Shown piece by piece: positions 9,118 through 17,228 of a DNA stretch of 64,000 bases. The position numbers and the translations under genes were made by a program. Position 1 is the stretch's first letter; each line of letters opens with the position of its first letter. The stretch is from NCBI RefSeq assembly GCF_016861975.1, contig NZ_BOMB01000004.1, forward strand, positions 62,001 to 126,000, written 5' to 3'. The notes beneath the pieces were generated by a model that was given only the letters and a program-made list of their open reading frames with translations, was not told where the DNA came from and did not search any database. The stretch comes from Actinocatenispora rupis (GTDB lineage Bacteria; Actinomycetota; Actinomycetes; Mycobacteriales; Micromonosporaceae).

Positions 9118-9124
9118 TGGCAGA

Positions 9125-10135
9125 ATGCAAGCCGTGACGACCCGTCGGACGGCCACCATGGCGGACGTGGCCCGCCGCGCCGGCACCTCCACCGCCGTGG
9201 TCAGCTACGTCATGAACGACGGCCCCCGACCGGTGGCCGTCGCCACCCGCGAACGCGTCCTCGCCGCCGCCGCCGACCTGCGCTACCGGCCCAACCGCAT
9301 CGCCCGCGCCCTGCGCGCCCGCCGTACCGGGGTGGCCGGGCTGATCCTCGCCGACGCGTCCAACCCGTACTTCGCGGCGCTCGCCCGCGAGATCGAACGC
9401 GCCCTCGCCGACCGCGACACCCTCACCCTCGTCGGCAACGCTGGCCACTCCCCCGCCCGGCAGAAACGCCTCGCCGAACGGTTCCTCGCCGCGCAGGTCG
9501 ACGGGCTCGTCGTGGTCTCCGCCGAAGGCGGCGCCGACGTCGCCGCCGAAGCCGAGGCGCACGGCACCCGCGCCGTCCACGTCCACCACCGGCCGCGTAC
9601 CGCGCACGGCCCGCTCGTACCGGCCGACAACGCCGCCGCGGTCCGCGCCGCCGTCGACCACCTCCGCGGACACGGGCACGAGCGGATCGACTTCCTGTCC
9701 GGCCCCACCGACGCCGGCCCCGTCGGCGTACGACGCCGCGCCTGGGCCCGCGCCACCCCCGGCACCCTGCTGCGCTGCACGTACTCCCGCGCCGACGCCG
9801 CCGACCTGACCGAACGCCTCGCCGCCACCGACACGCTGCCGTCCGCGCTCGTCGTCGCCACCGACGAACAAGCCATCGGCGTACTCGCCGGCGCATGCCG
9901 AGCCGGCGTCGCCGTACCGGGACGGCTGGCGGTGGTGAGCCTCGACGGCGCGCCGGACACCGCGTACACGGCACCGGCGTTGACGGTGACCGCGCAACCG
10001 CTGACCGCGATGGCGGACCGGGCAGTGGATCAGCTGCTCACCGGCGAGGCCGACGACACGCCACTCACCGCTCCGCTGATCACCCGCGCCACCTGCGGCT
10101 GCCCCGACCGGCCGCGATCCGGCTCACCACGCTGA
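9125..10135 (+). CDS. LacI family transcriptional regulator
   Basis: About 336 residues from ATG 9125 (GTG 9134 is an equally good start; the ATG at 9101 lies in the operator). The helix-turn-helix MADVARRAGTSTAVVSYVMN is followed by the hinge RYRPNRIARALR and a periplasmic-binding-like sensor domain (VAGLILADASNPYFAALARE, then ALVVATDEQAIGVL). LacI proteins repress sugar or nucleoside genes until a ligand binds; here the ligand is probably a nucleoside or ribose derivative. It probably represses the divergent salvage operon and itself through 9104-9117. A Cys-containing tail (TRATCGCPDRP) is family-typical. Confidence 0.92.
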   Translation: MQAVTTRRTATMADVARRAGTSTAVVSYVMNDGPRPVAVATRERVLAAAADLRYRPNRIARALRARRTGVAGLILADASNPYFAALAREIERALADRDTLTLVGNAGHSPARQKRLAERFLAAQVDGLVVVSAEGGADVAAEAEAHGTRAVHVHHRPRTAHGPLVPADNAAAVRAAVDHLRGHGHERIDFLSGPTDAGPVGVRRRAWARATPGTLLRCTYSRADAADLTERLAATDTLPSALVVATDEQAIGVLAGACRAGVAVPGRLAVVSLDGAPDTAYTAPALTVTAQPLTAMADRAVDQLLTGEADDTPLTAPLITRATCGCPDRPRSGSPR

Positions 10136-10310
10136 CTCCGGAACTCGACCGGCCGCAGTACCGACGGTCGGCGGCAGCCTTGCTCGGAGTACGGCCCCGG
10201 CGCACATGCTGCTGCGGCTGACCGATCGCGGTCTGCGGGTATGGCGCCGGCCTTGGGCTACAGCCCGGCGAGCGTGTACATGTGGTAAACGCTGATCAAC
10301 TGCGAGCCAC
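10136..10310. other. Start of intergenic region after the LacI gene
   Basis: No coding bias is seen on either strand. The whole spacer between the convergent LacI and APH genes (10136-10700) contains the AT-rich inverted repeat, a 21-nt tandem repeat and otherwise featureless G/C-rich sequence. Confidence 0.4.
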
Positions 10311-10355
10311 ACTGTTCAACTGTGTCATTGTTGAACAAGTGAACAATTGAACAGT
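10311..10355. repeat. AT-rich inverted repeat, TTGTTCAA family, copy B
   Basis: ACTGTTCAA (10311-10319) and TTGAACAGT (10347-10355) are 9-bp perfect inverted arms around TGTCATTGTTGAACAAGTGA. The core shares the string GTTCAACTGT-x-TCATTGTT with copy C and closely with copy A. Confidence 0.8.
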
Positions 10356-10380
10356 TGGGAAAACCAACTGACCACGGCGA

Positions 10381-10443
10381 CCCACCAGCCACACACCACC
10401 GCCCACCAGCCACACACCACCGGCCCGCCAGCCACGCACCATG
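10381..10443. repeat. 21-nt tandem repeat, three copies
   Basis: Two identical 21-nt units beginning CCCACCAGCCACACACCACC (10381-10401, 10402-10422) are followed by a third degenerate unit (10423-10443). It sits just beyond copy B of the AT-rich element. No gene spans it convincingly. Confidence 0.75.
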
Positions 10444-10700
10444 CCGCACCCGGCCGACGGCGATCAGCCGGCAGCGACCAGGCGCCGACCAACCGGCGCC
10501 CATCAGGCGACGCCGGCCCCCGAGCGAGACCCGCCGCGCCGCCGCTGTCTGCCGACGACAGCGGTGAGGTCGCCGACGCCGAGGTCCGGCCGCAGCGCGC
10601 CGTCCGCCCACGACCGGCAGATCCTGCCTGCCATGCGGTCACCCACCCACCGGACCCGGACGTACGCTCCACACCCGGGATCGCGCCAAGAGACCGCCGG

Positions 10701-11588
10701 TCAGGCGGCGACGATGCGGGCCAGCGTACGGCGGCCCAGCTGGCACATCGGCGGGTTGCTGTCGAGGTAGTACCAGACGAGGCCCATGGACTGCTGGAAG
10801 GCCCAGGCACGGCCGCGTTCCCAGTCGAGGTCGTCGCAGCCGAGCGCGGCCCGGAATGCCTGCCGTGGCACGGCTTCCAGCAGGTGCCAGGCGGCGACGA
10901 GGTCGAGCGCCGGGTCGGCCGGGCCTAGCCCGCCCGCGTCGAGTACGCCGGCGAGGCAGCCGTCGGCGACGAGTACGTTGCCGGGGATCAGGTCGCCGTG
11001 GTTCATCACGTCGGGCCGGCCGTCGCGGGGCAGATCCCGTAGCTCGGCCCACAACCGTCGCAGTTCCGGTACGTCGAGAAGCCGCTCGCTGCGCCGGAAG
11101 CACGTCTCCAGCCACTCGTCGTGCGCGCGGAGGTCACCGCCGCGTCCCGTACCGCGGAAGGTGCGGCCGGCGGTGTCGATCCCGCGTACGCCGGCGACGA
11201 ACTCGGCGAGGTCGCGCGCGAACGGCACCGAGTCACCCGGGTCGTCGTCGGTGGCGACCACGCCGGGCACCCAGGTCTGCACCGACCAGGGCAGCGGGTA
11301 CCCGTGGCCCGGCTCGCCGAGCGCGACGGGCTCGGGTGTGCGGAATCTGGTGCGCCCCAACAGTTCCCGGGTTGCCGCCGCCTCGGCCGCCAGCCAGGTA
11401 CGCGTCTCGTCGGCGTCGCCGGCGCGCAGCGGGAACCGGGCCGCCAGCCCGTCGCCGATCCGGTAGATGGCGTTCACGGTCCCGTGCGCCCCGACCCGGC
11501 GTACGGAATGGTCGCGCCATTCCGGGAACTGGTCGGCGATCAGCGCGCGCACCGTCTCGGGTGGCACGGTGAGTTCGTCGTCATGCAT
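10701..11588 (-). CDS. Aminoglycoside phosphotransferase (APH) family kinase
   Basis: 295 residues from ATG 11588. It has the APH-fold landmarks: an N-lobe with VNAIYRIGDGLAARFPLR, the catalytic-loop motif NHGDLIPGNVL, and the metal-binding DAGGLGPADPALDL. The family phosphorylates small molecules (antibiotics, sugars, choline); this cannot be narrowed. The first part (VPPETVRALIADQFPEW) resembles the APH-like protein at 54996-55904, so the two are probably paralogues. It is convergent with the LacI gene and divergent from the small membrane-protein gene at 11820. Confidence 0.88.
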   Translation of the reverse strand: MHDDELTVPPETVRALIADQFPEWRDHSVRRVGAHGTVNAIYRIGDGLAARFPLRAGDADETRTWLAAEAAATRELLGRTRFRTPEPVALGEPGHGYPLPWSVQTWVPGVVATDDDPGDSVPFARDLAEFVAGVRGIDTAGRTFRGTGRGGDLRAHDEWLETCFRRSERLLDVPELRRLWAELRDLPRDGRPDVMNHGDLIPGNVLVADGCLAGVLDAGGLGPADPALDLVAAWHLLEAVPRQAFRAALGCDDLDWERGRAWAFQQSMGLVWYYLDSNPPMCQLGRRTLARIVAA

Positions 11589-11819
11589 CGGCACCCCGCC
11601 ACCCTTCCCTGCCGTTCGCGGTACCGCAACCGACTTGCGGTCGCCGTGGTGCGGGCGGGGCGGTCCGTGCCCGGATGTCGTTTGTGCCGCGGCCTTTCGG
11701 GGTATCAGCCGGACAGCCACGCGGTACTGGAACGCCCCTGGCCAGGCGTACCCGGTGCCGCGCTCTCGACCCGCAGGCGCGCCGACTCCGCGCACCGCGG
11801 GCGGACACTGGGAGGACCC

Positions 11820-12026
11820 ATGCGGATCGGACGTGTCGGGATCGTGGTCGTCGTGCTGTGGCTGCTGGTCGGTGTGATCGCGGCCGCGCAGCGCGGCTAC
11901 TTCAGTACTTCCGAGACGAACTGCGCGAAGGCCGGCAACACCATCGTCACCGTCATCGCCGGCCCGCTGAACTACCTCGGCATCAACCCGAAACTGAAGT
12001 GCACCGTGCCGCAACCGTCGAAGTGA
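11820..12026 (+). CDS. Small conserved single-pass membrane protein, 68 aa
   Basis: ATG 11820 follows a clear GGGAGGA site. The protein has one transmembrane segment (VGIVVVVLWLLVGVIAAAQ), then RGYF and a short extracytoplasmic tail with two Cys (NCAKAG, LKCTVPQ). To my knowledge this pattern recurs in small uncharacterised actinobacterial proteins; the function is unknown. A strong hairpin follows at 12032-12064. Confidence 0.8.
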   Translation: MRIGRVGIVVVVLWLLVGVIAAAQRGYFSTSETNCAKAGNTIVTVIAGPLNYLGINPKLKCTVPQPSK

Positions 12027-12031
12027 CGCCC

Positions 12032-12064
12032 CCGCGCCGGCGCTGCGACGTGGCGCCGGCGCGG
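12032..12064. terminator. Perfect 12-bp G/C hairpin between convergent genes
   Basis: CCGCGCCGGCGC (12032-12043) and GCGCCGGCGCGG (12053-12064) form a perfect stem with a 9-nt loop, five bases after the stop at 12026. It can serve both the small membrane protein and the convergent gene ending at 12084. A CTTG/CAAG-type repeat follows at 12063-12085. Confidence 0.8.
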
Positions 12065-12083
12065 ATCCGTTGCGGCACAAGCA

Positions 12084-12422
12084 TCAGCGCCGACCTCTCC
12101 GGGTACGCTGCGGCGGTCGCTCGGGCAGCTGGTCGAGGCGGCTGATGAGGCGCTGCTCGCTGGCGTACAGGAGGCGCCGTTCCTCGGGATCGAGGTCGGC
12201 GAACGGGTCGTCGAGCACCTCCCGGCGCGACACGTACACCATCGTGCCGACGTACTCGCGGCACAGTGCGCACCAGGCGAACCCGATGCACCGCTCGTGG
12301 AACTCCGAGTCCGGCGGGTTTCGCCGGCGGACGAACGTGCGGACCCGCCCGTCGCAGGTCGAGCCCGGCGGGTGCAGCTCGGAAACGTTGCGCCAGTGGC
12401 GTTTCGGGGGTTCCCTTCCCAT
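12084..12422 (-). CDS. Hypothetical protein with four cysteines, 112 aa
   Basis: Start ATG 12422. The protein is charged and soluble and contains Cys residues at STCDGR, ERCIGFAWCALCREY and so on, with an FxWCxxC arrangement that could bind zinc. The C-terminal half is helical and acidic/basic (FADLDPEERRLLYASEQRLI). No family is recognised. It lies 19 bases downstream of the membrane gene ending at 12442 and may be the last gene of that operon. Confidence 0.65.
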   Translation of the reverse strand: MGREPPKRHWRNVSELHPPGSTCDGRVRTFVRRRNPPDSEFHERCIGFAWCALCREYVGTMVYVSRREVLDDPFADLDPEERRLLYASEQRLISRLDQLPERPPQRTRRGRR

Positions 12423-12441
12423 CCCGGCAGTATGCCGCGGG

Positions 12442-12849
12442 TCAGGTGGCCTGGACGAGGGCGGTGCCGAAGACGGCGGCGATCCAGGTCCACAGCAGTG
12501 CGAACCCGACGTGCCCCGCGGTACGCACCGGCGAGCCGCGCCAGGTGGACGGCGGGAACGCGGCGAACTGGCACAGCCAACGCGCGCCCCAGAACACGCA
12601 CTCGCCGGCCAACAGTGCCGCGGCGAGCCGGCCGCCGGCGAGCAGGTCCCCGGTGAGCAGCAGCGGCGGCAACCCACCGAGTACGCAGGCGAGGCCGATG
12701 AACCCGGTGTGCACGTGCATGATGCGCCGGGTCAGCGGGGTGAGCGCGGTGAACTCGCGCAGCCAGCCCAGGCCGTACGGCAGGACGGTGTGCGCGACGC
12801 CGAGCAGGAGGAGGACCGCGCCGACGAGGCGGAGCTGGACGGCGATCAC
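12442..12849 (-). CDS. Four-TM membrane protein, last coupled gene of the lipid operon
   Basis: 135 residues from GTG 12849. Four hydrophobic segments are separated by short loops, with MHVHTGFIGLACVLGG in the second. It resembles small DoxX-like or DUF-type membrane proteins but no motif is decisive. Its GTGA start overlaps the stop of the methyltransferase gene by 4 bases, extending a chain of such overlaps that begins with the TetR gene at 16216. Confidence 0.75.
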   Translation of the reverse strand: MIAVQLRLVGAVLLLLGVAHTVLPYGLGWLREFTALTPLTRRIMHVHTGFIGLACVLGGLPPLLLTGDLLAGGRLAAALLAGECVFWGARWLCQFAAFPPSTWRGSPVRTAGHVGFALLWTWIAAVFGTALVQAT

Positions 12850-13562
12850 CGGCGGAACGCCCAGCCGCGGACGAACGGGGTCAGCGCGCGTTCGGCGACC
12901 AGGGCCAGACCGGCGGATCCGCTGTGCCGCAACCAGTCCCGCCGCGGGAAGAAGTGCCAGGCGCCCGGCCCGAACGCGGCGATCGTGGCGGCGTTGCGCG
13001 GGTGTTCCACCACGACCAACCGCCCACCCGGCCTCAGCACCCGGTACGCCTCGGCGAACAGCGCCGCGCGCTGCGCGGGCCGGCGCAGCTCGTGTGCGGC
13101 GAGCACGGTGACGACCGCGTCGAGCGCACCGGCGCGTACCGGGAGGGCGTCGTGGTGGCAGGGCCAGCCGGCGTCGGCGGTGTGTGCGCGGCGGATGGAG
13201 CCGGTGGCCGTGTCGCCGAAGCAGTCCAGTACGAGGGTGGGCGGGGTCGGCAGGACGTTGCCGAGCACGGCGCTCGCCTCATCCAGCCCGGTCGTGACCA
13301 CCGCGTACCGGTGGGTGCGCGCGGGCAGCAGCGGGCGCAGCCATTCCCCGTCGTACAGCGAGGAACGGTCGTAGACCCACCAGCTCGCGGCGAGGCTGGT
13401 CGCCGTCCAGGCGGCACCGAGGGCGGCGCCGGCGCGGACGGCGCGGCGCGGCAGCGCCGGCAGCCGGCCCGAGAACGCGGCGGCGCCGACGGCGAGCGCC
13501 GCCGCCCCGGCGTACTTGGGCCAGTTGAACGCGACGACGCGGCGTACCCCGGCGGTGCTCAC
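12846..13562 (-). CDS. SAM-dependent methyltransferase with N-terminal hydrophobic region
   Basis: 238 residues from GTG 13562. The N-terminus has two hydrophobic stretches (AGAAALAVGAAAFSG, AGAALGAAWTATSLAASWWV), so it may be membrane-associated. The rest is a class I methyltransferase fold: a glycine-poor motif I (TLVLDCFGDTATGS), AVVTVLAAHELR and the typical ALFAEAYRVLRPGGRLVVVEH. It is coupled by 4-base overlaps both to the DUF2071 gene and to the membrane gene. With the BtaA-like protein upstream, an N-methylation role like that of BtaB is an attractive inference, not a demonstrated one. Confidence 0.82.
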   Translation of the reverse strand: MSTAGVRRVVAFNWPKYAGAAALAVGAAAFSGRLPALPRRAVRAGAALGAAWTATSLAASWWVYDRSSLYDGEWLRPLLPARTHRYAVVTTGLDEASAVLGNVLPTPPTLVLDCFGDTATGSIRRAHTADAGWPCHHDALPVRAGALDAVVTVLAAHELRRPAQRAALFAEAYRVLRPGGRLVVVEHPRNAATIAAFGPGAWHFFPRRDWLRHSGSAGLALVAERALTPFVRGWAFRR

Positions 13563-14320
13563 CGCGGGCTCCCGTCCGGCGCGTACGCCTGGCCGCGGTG
13601 CCAGCCGTAATCGAGGTCCGCGACGTGGAAAGCGTTGGCCAGCACCGGATCCGTGCCCGCGAACGGTCCGCGCGCCAGGAACCCGAGCCGGGTCACCGAG
13701 ACCTCGACCGGCCGCGGCGTCCACGCCGACCGGTACGCCTTGACGACGACGATCGACCCCGTCCGCGGCTCGTGGTCGAACGTGTACGGCAGCGGCCCGG
13801 CGAACCGGCGCGCCGCGGCCATCGTCGGGAACGGCGAGCCCGCGGGCAGCCCGGCCGCTTCGCGGATGTCCGCGGACACCGCGAGATCCGCCGCACCATC
13901 CACTGTGGACACGTCGTACCGCAGGGTCGCATCGTCGGCGACGTAACGGATCCGTGCCGGTTGGTACCGGTAGCGGGTGAGCGCGTTGCCGGCGGTCCGC
14001 AGCAGCCGCCGGTCGGTGTCGCTGCGCAGCACGAACAGGCCGCGCCGGACGCGCCCGCTCGGCGTCGCGAACCGCGCCAGGATCCGGTACCCGGTGAGCA
14101 CCGCGTCGATGCCCGCCCGGGCCGGCAGGTACGCCGGGCGCAGCCGCCGGGTGGCCACCACCCCCACCGCCACGAACCCGCGCCCACCGTACTCGTCGAG
14201 CCGGAGTCCGTTGGGCAGCAACGGTTCCAGCGTCGCCGCGGGCAGCGCGTACACGAGGACGAGCGAGTGCTCGAAGCGGGTACGCATCGGCACCGGGTGG
14301 CGCCGCAGCCGTTCGATCAC
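13559..14320 (-). CDS. DUF2071-like (acetoacetate decarboxylase-fold) protein
   Basis: 253 residues from GTG 14320. Features that fit DUF2071/YqjF-like proteins are the N-terminal RTRFEHSLVLVYALPAATLE, the LLPNGLRLDEYGGRGFVAVG segment, AGIDAVLTGYRILARFATPS and LPYTFDHEPRTGSIVVVKAYR. The fold is related to acetoacetate decarboxylase; the activity is unknown. It overlaps both neighbours by 4 bases. In this operon it could bind or modify a lipid-derived acid, but this is a guess from context. Confidence 0.75.
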   Translation of the reverse strand: MIERLRRHPVPMRTRFEHSLVLVYALPAATLEPLLPNGLRLDEYGGRGFVAVGVVATRRLRPAYLPARAGIDAVLTGYRILARFATPSGRVRRGLFVLRSDTDRRLLRTAGNALTRYRYQPARIRYVADDATLRYDVSTVDGAADLAVSADIREAAGLPAGSPFPTMAAARRFAGPLPYTFDHEPRTGSIVVVKAYRSAWTPRPVEVSVTRLGFLARGPFAGTDPVLANAFHVADLDYGWHRGQAYAPDGSPR

Positions 14321-15201
14321 CGCACCTCCCCCACGGACACGACGCCCCACAGCGGGCACCGTTCGGATCCGGTGACGTCGCGCCAGCCGAGGTCGGCGGG
14401 CAGCGGCACCGTCGTGCCGAAGCTGCGCAGGACGACCCGGCCACCGCGGCGTACGCCGTGCCGCAGCGCGTCCGCGAGCCGCTGTCCGAAGTGGACACCG
14501 GCCCCGTCGGCGATGTTGGACAGCGCGACCGCGTCGTACCGGTCGGGCGGCCCGGCCGCGAGATGTGCCACCAGATCGCCCGGTACGAACCGGTCCACCG
14601 GCGCGATGAGCGGCGCCGTGCCCGGGCCGAGCAGCAGCCGGCGGAGCCAGGTGTTGTCCGCGTTCGGATGCCGGGAAAGGGTGTCCCGCAACCGGTCCCG
14701 CAGTACGTCGTCGAACCGCGGCGGCAGCGCGGCGGCCAGCGCCGGGCGTACCACGGGGGCGGCGAGCCGGAGCGGGCGCAGCGCCAGCCGCAGCGCCGTG
14801 CCGTCGAGCCTCCCGTCCCACCAGGCCACCTGCCGGTCCGGGTCGCGCAACCGCAGGAACGGGGCCAGCCGGGCCGGCCGCCACTCCGGCGCGAGCGTGC
14901 GCAGCACGGTACGGCCGGCGGCAAGCAGCCGCTCGGCCTGGCCGTCGCGGGGCGCGGCACCGGCGAGCCGGCGCTCCGCGTACCGGAGCTGGACGGGGTT
15001 GATGTCGATCGCGGTGACGCGGTGGCCGGCGGCGGCGAGCGCGGCGGCGGTGTCGCCGGCCGACGCGACCGCGAGCACCCGGCACGGCGCCCCGAACGCG
15101 GCCAGCTCCACCGCCGGATCCTCGTACGTGCGGCCGAACAGCAGCCGCGCGCCGCGCCCCGCCGTGAGCCACCCCGCCCGCCACGCGGTGTCCCCGATCA
15201 T
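14317..15201 (-). CDS. BtaA-like 3-amino-3-carboxypropyltransferase family (DUF3419)
   Basis: 294 residues from ATG 15201. The SAM-binding core VLAVASAGDTAAALAAAGHR-VTAIDINPVQLRYAERRL matches the pattern of BtaA/DUF3419 proteins (ASAG-D-N-A, then DxNPxQ). The later DRYDAVALSNIADG and GGRVVLRSFG are also characteristic. In BtaA the enzyme moves the 3-amino-3-carboxypropyl group of SAM onto diacylglycerol, the first step to the betaine lipid DGTS. The Trp/Arg-rich centre (LAPFLRLRDPDRQVAWW) would contact the acceptor. It is somewhat shorter than BtaA. Neighbours are a methyltransferase and, divergently, a diacylglycerol kinase, so a lipid acceptor is plausible. Confidence 0.8.
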   Translation of the reverse strand: MIGDTAWRAGWLTAGRGARLLFGRTYEDPAVELAAFGAPCRVLAVASAGDTAAALAAAGHRVTAIDINPVQLRYAERRLAGAAPRDGQAERLLAAGRTVLRTLAPEWRPARLAPFLRLRDPDRQVAWWDGRLDGTALRLALRPLRLAAPVVRPALAAALPPRFDDVLRDRLRDTLSRHPNADNTWLRRLLLGPGTAPLIAPVDRFVPGDLVAHLAAGPPDRYDAVALSNIADGAGVHFGQRLADALRHGVRRGGRVVLRSFGTTVPLPADLGWRDVTGSERCPLWGVVSVGEVR

Positions 15202-15587
15202 CCCGCGGATCCCTTGGTACGCAAGGCGACCAGCCACACCAGTGCCAGGAAGGCGACGTTGCGGACGAGCATGCCGGCGGGGTCCGGCACGTGCGCCGCG
15301 CCGAACGCCAGCCCACCGGCGTTGAACGCGACCAGCGCGCCGGTCTGTACGACCGCGGCGGGGCGCGGTCGCCACCCGGACAGTGCCCAGGCGCCGAGCG
15401 CGACCTCGGCGAGCCCGATGCCGAGCACCGCCGCGGTCACCGCGCGGGCCGGCAGCCACGGGACCGCCGCCACGATCGCGCGCTGATCCGGGCTGCCACC
15501 GAGCACCTTGTCCCACAGCCCCTCGTACCACCAGACGAGCGCCACGGCGGCGGCGCCGATCCGGGTCGCGTCGAGCGGCCGGGTCAT
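15198..15587 (-). CDS. DoxX-like membrane protein, 129 aa
   Basis: Four hydrophobic segments. The opening RIGAAAVALVWWYEGLWDKV and AVLGIGLAEVALGAWALSGW recall DoxX-like small membrane proteins (DUF4267/SURF4-like group). The function of the group is unclear; some members act with redox enzymes. Start ATG 15587 overlaps the TetR stop by 4 bases and its own stop overlaps the next ATG by 4 bases. Confidence 0.75.
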   Translation of the reverse strand: MTRPLDATRIGAAAVALVWWYEGLWDKVLGGSPDQRAIVAAVPWLPARAVTAAVLGIGLAEVALGAWALSGWRPRPAAVVQTGALVAFNAGGLAFGAAHVPDPAGMLVRNVAFLALVWLVALRTKGSAG

Positions 15588-16216
15588 GCGGTGCGGCCGG
15601 CGCGGCGGAGGCGGGCGCGCAGGGCGCGGCGGGCGACCGGGCCGAGGTCCTCGACCACCTCGGCGAGCACCGCGATCCGTTCCAGCGCGGCGAACGCGTC
15701 GCCCGCCGCCGACCCGTCGACCCCCTCGTAAAGTTCCAGGCCGATGAACGCGGCGGCGACGGCGCGGGCCAGGCCGCGGGTGTCGGTGACACCGGCGAGC
15801 GGTCCGCCGGACAGCAGCCGGTCGAGCAGCGCGTCCAGTTCCGTCACCCACAGGTCGAGCGCGGCGGCGACCGCGGGGCGCAGCGCCGGGTCGCTCTGCG
15901 CGCCGGCGAGTACCTGGGCGAGGACGGCGACGTTGCCGAGCCGCCGTTCCTCCTCGTGCAGCGACCGGCCGACCGCCAGCAGCTCCGGCAGGGACGCCAC
16001 GGCGGCGAACCGCTTGCGGTACACGGAGACCCGCGCCTCCGTGCCGTACCGGCAGGCATCGGCGAGCAGGGTCGCGACGCTGCCGAAGTGGTAGAAGACG
16101 AGCGCCTGGTTCACCCCGGCCTCGGTGGCGATGGTCCGCGCGGAGGCGCCCGCGACGCCGCGGTCGCGCAGCACCCGCAGCGTCGCGTCCATCAGCTTGG
16201 TACGGGTGCCCGACAT
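15584..16216 (-). CDS. TetR family regulator, first gene of the lipid operon
   Basis: 210 residues from ATG 16216. The N-terminal helix-turn-helix (TIATEAGVNQALVFYHFGSVATLL) is typical, and the C-terminal domain is helical and variable. It leads a chain of six genes with 4-base overlaps. The palindrome TTTGAGC-N4-GCTCAAA lies 45 bases upstream of the start, between this operon and the diacylglycerol kinase gene, so it probably represses both directions. The ligand is likely lipid or fatty-acid-like by context only. Confidence 0.9.
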   Translation of the reverse strand: MSGTRTKLMDATLRVLRDRGVAGASARTIATEAGVNQALVFYHFGSVATLLADACRYGTEARVSVYRKRFAAVASLPELLAVGRSLHEEERRLGNVAVLAQVLAGAQSDPALRPAVAAALDLWVTELDALLDRLLSGGPLAGVTDTRGLARAVAAAFIGLELYEGVDGSAAGDAFAALERIAVLAEVVEDLGPVARRALRARLRRAGRTA

Positions 16217-16260
16217 CGCGCCACCTCCCGGAGCCGTCCTGGGACGGGACCGTAGCACGA

Positions 16261-16278
16261 TTTGAGCGACTGCTCAAA
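16261..16278. promoter_or_regulatory. TetR operator
   Basis: TTTGAGCGACTGCTCAAA has perfect 7-bp arms with a 4-bp centre. It sits in the divergent region between the TetR operon and the gene starting at 16335. TTGAGC/GCTCAA half-sites are common for actinobacterial TetR proteins. Confidence 0.82.
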
Positions 16279-16334
16279 CACGCCGGCTCCCGTGTATCGC
16301 GCGACGCGGGCGTACCCGGGGCAGACTGTGGCGC

Positions 16335-17228
16335 ATGGCGGACGAGGATCCGTCGCGGTCGGCGCTGGTGGTCAACCCCGCCAAGGTCGACGCGCGGCGC
16401 GTACGGGCGGAGGTGACGGCGGTGCTCGCCGAGGCGGGCCGGCCCGCACCCGACTACCGCGAGACCACTCCGGACGAGCCCGGCGGCACCCTCGCCGACG
16501 CCGCGGTACGCGACGGTGCGCGCCTCGTGTTCGTCTGCGGCGGCGACGGTACGGTCCGTTCCTGCGCCGGTGCGCTCGCCGGTACCGACGTGGCGTTGTG
16601 CGTACTGCCCGGCGGCACCGGCAACCTGCTCGCCGCGAACCTGGGCGTACCGAACGGGATCGCGGCCGCCGCCCGGCTGGCCGTCACCGGCGTACGGCGG
16701 CGGATCGACGTGGGCGACGTGGACGGCGACGTGTTCACCGTGATGGCCGGCATGGGGTTCGACGCGCACATGCTCGACGCCACCCCGGAGGCGTTGAAGG
16801 CGCGGGTCGGCTGGCTGGCGTACCTGGTGGGCGGCGCGCGCCGGCTGCGGGACCGCCCGATGCGCGTCATGGTACGGCTGGACGACGCGGAACCGCTGCG
16901 CCGCCGCGCCCGCTCCGTACTGGTCGCGAACGTGGGCCGGTTGCAGGGCGGGCTGACGCTGCTGCCCGACGCCGAGCCGGACGACGGGACCTTCGACGTC
17001 GCCGTGGTCACGCCGCGGTCGCTCGCCGACTGGCTCCGGCTCGGCGCCGCCGTCGTACGCCGGGCGCCGCGGCCACCGCGGATGGAGACGTACCGGTGCC
17101 GCGAGGTGACGGTCCTCAGCACCCAGCCGCAGGCCCGGGAACTCGACGGCGACGTCGTCTCCCCGGGACCGCGGCTGCACGCGACACTGCGCCCGCTGGC
17201 GCTGACCGTCTGCGTACCGGCGGGCTAG
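16335..17228 (+). CDS. Diacylglycerol kinase-family lipid kinase
   Basis: 297 residues from ATG 16335. The catalytic domain has FVCGGDGTVRSCAGAL (GGDGT at residues 69-73) and the PGGTGNLLAANLG loop, both diagnostic of the DAGK/sphingosine-kinase/LCB5 family. The second domain (LVANVGRLQGG, DGTFDVAVVTP) is typical too. It phosphorylates a lipid alcohol such as diacylglycerol using ATP. It is divergent from the BtaA-like operon across a shared TetR operator. Its TAG stop lies within CTAG, and the opposite strand of that CTAG is the stop of the convergent GH30 gene. Confidence 0.9.
   Translation: MADEDPSRSALVVNPAKVDARRVRAEVTAVLAEAGRPAPDYRETTPDEPGGTLADAAVRDGARLVFVCGGDGTVRSCAGALAGTDVALCVLPGGTGNLLAANLGVPNGIAAAARLAVTGVRRRIDVGDVDGDVFTVMAGMGFDAHMLDATPEALKARVGWLAYLVGGARRLRDRPMRVMVRLDDAEPLRRRARSVLVANVGRLQGGLTLLPDAEPDDGTFDVAVVTPRSLADWLRLGAAVVRRAPRPPRMETYRCREVTVLSTQPQARELDGDVVSPGPRLHATLRPLALTVCVPAG

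Noticed and set aside
9101-9124. LacI start at ATG 9101
   Set aside because: The ATG overlaps the operator palindrome, and MQAVTT- or MTTRRT- starts give a normal LacI N-terminus.
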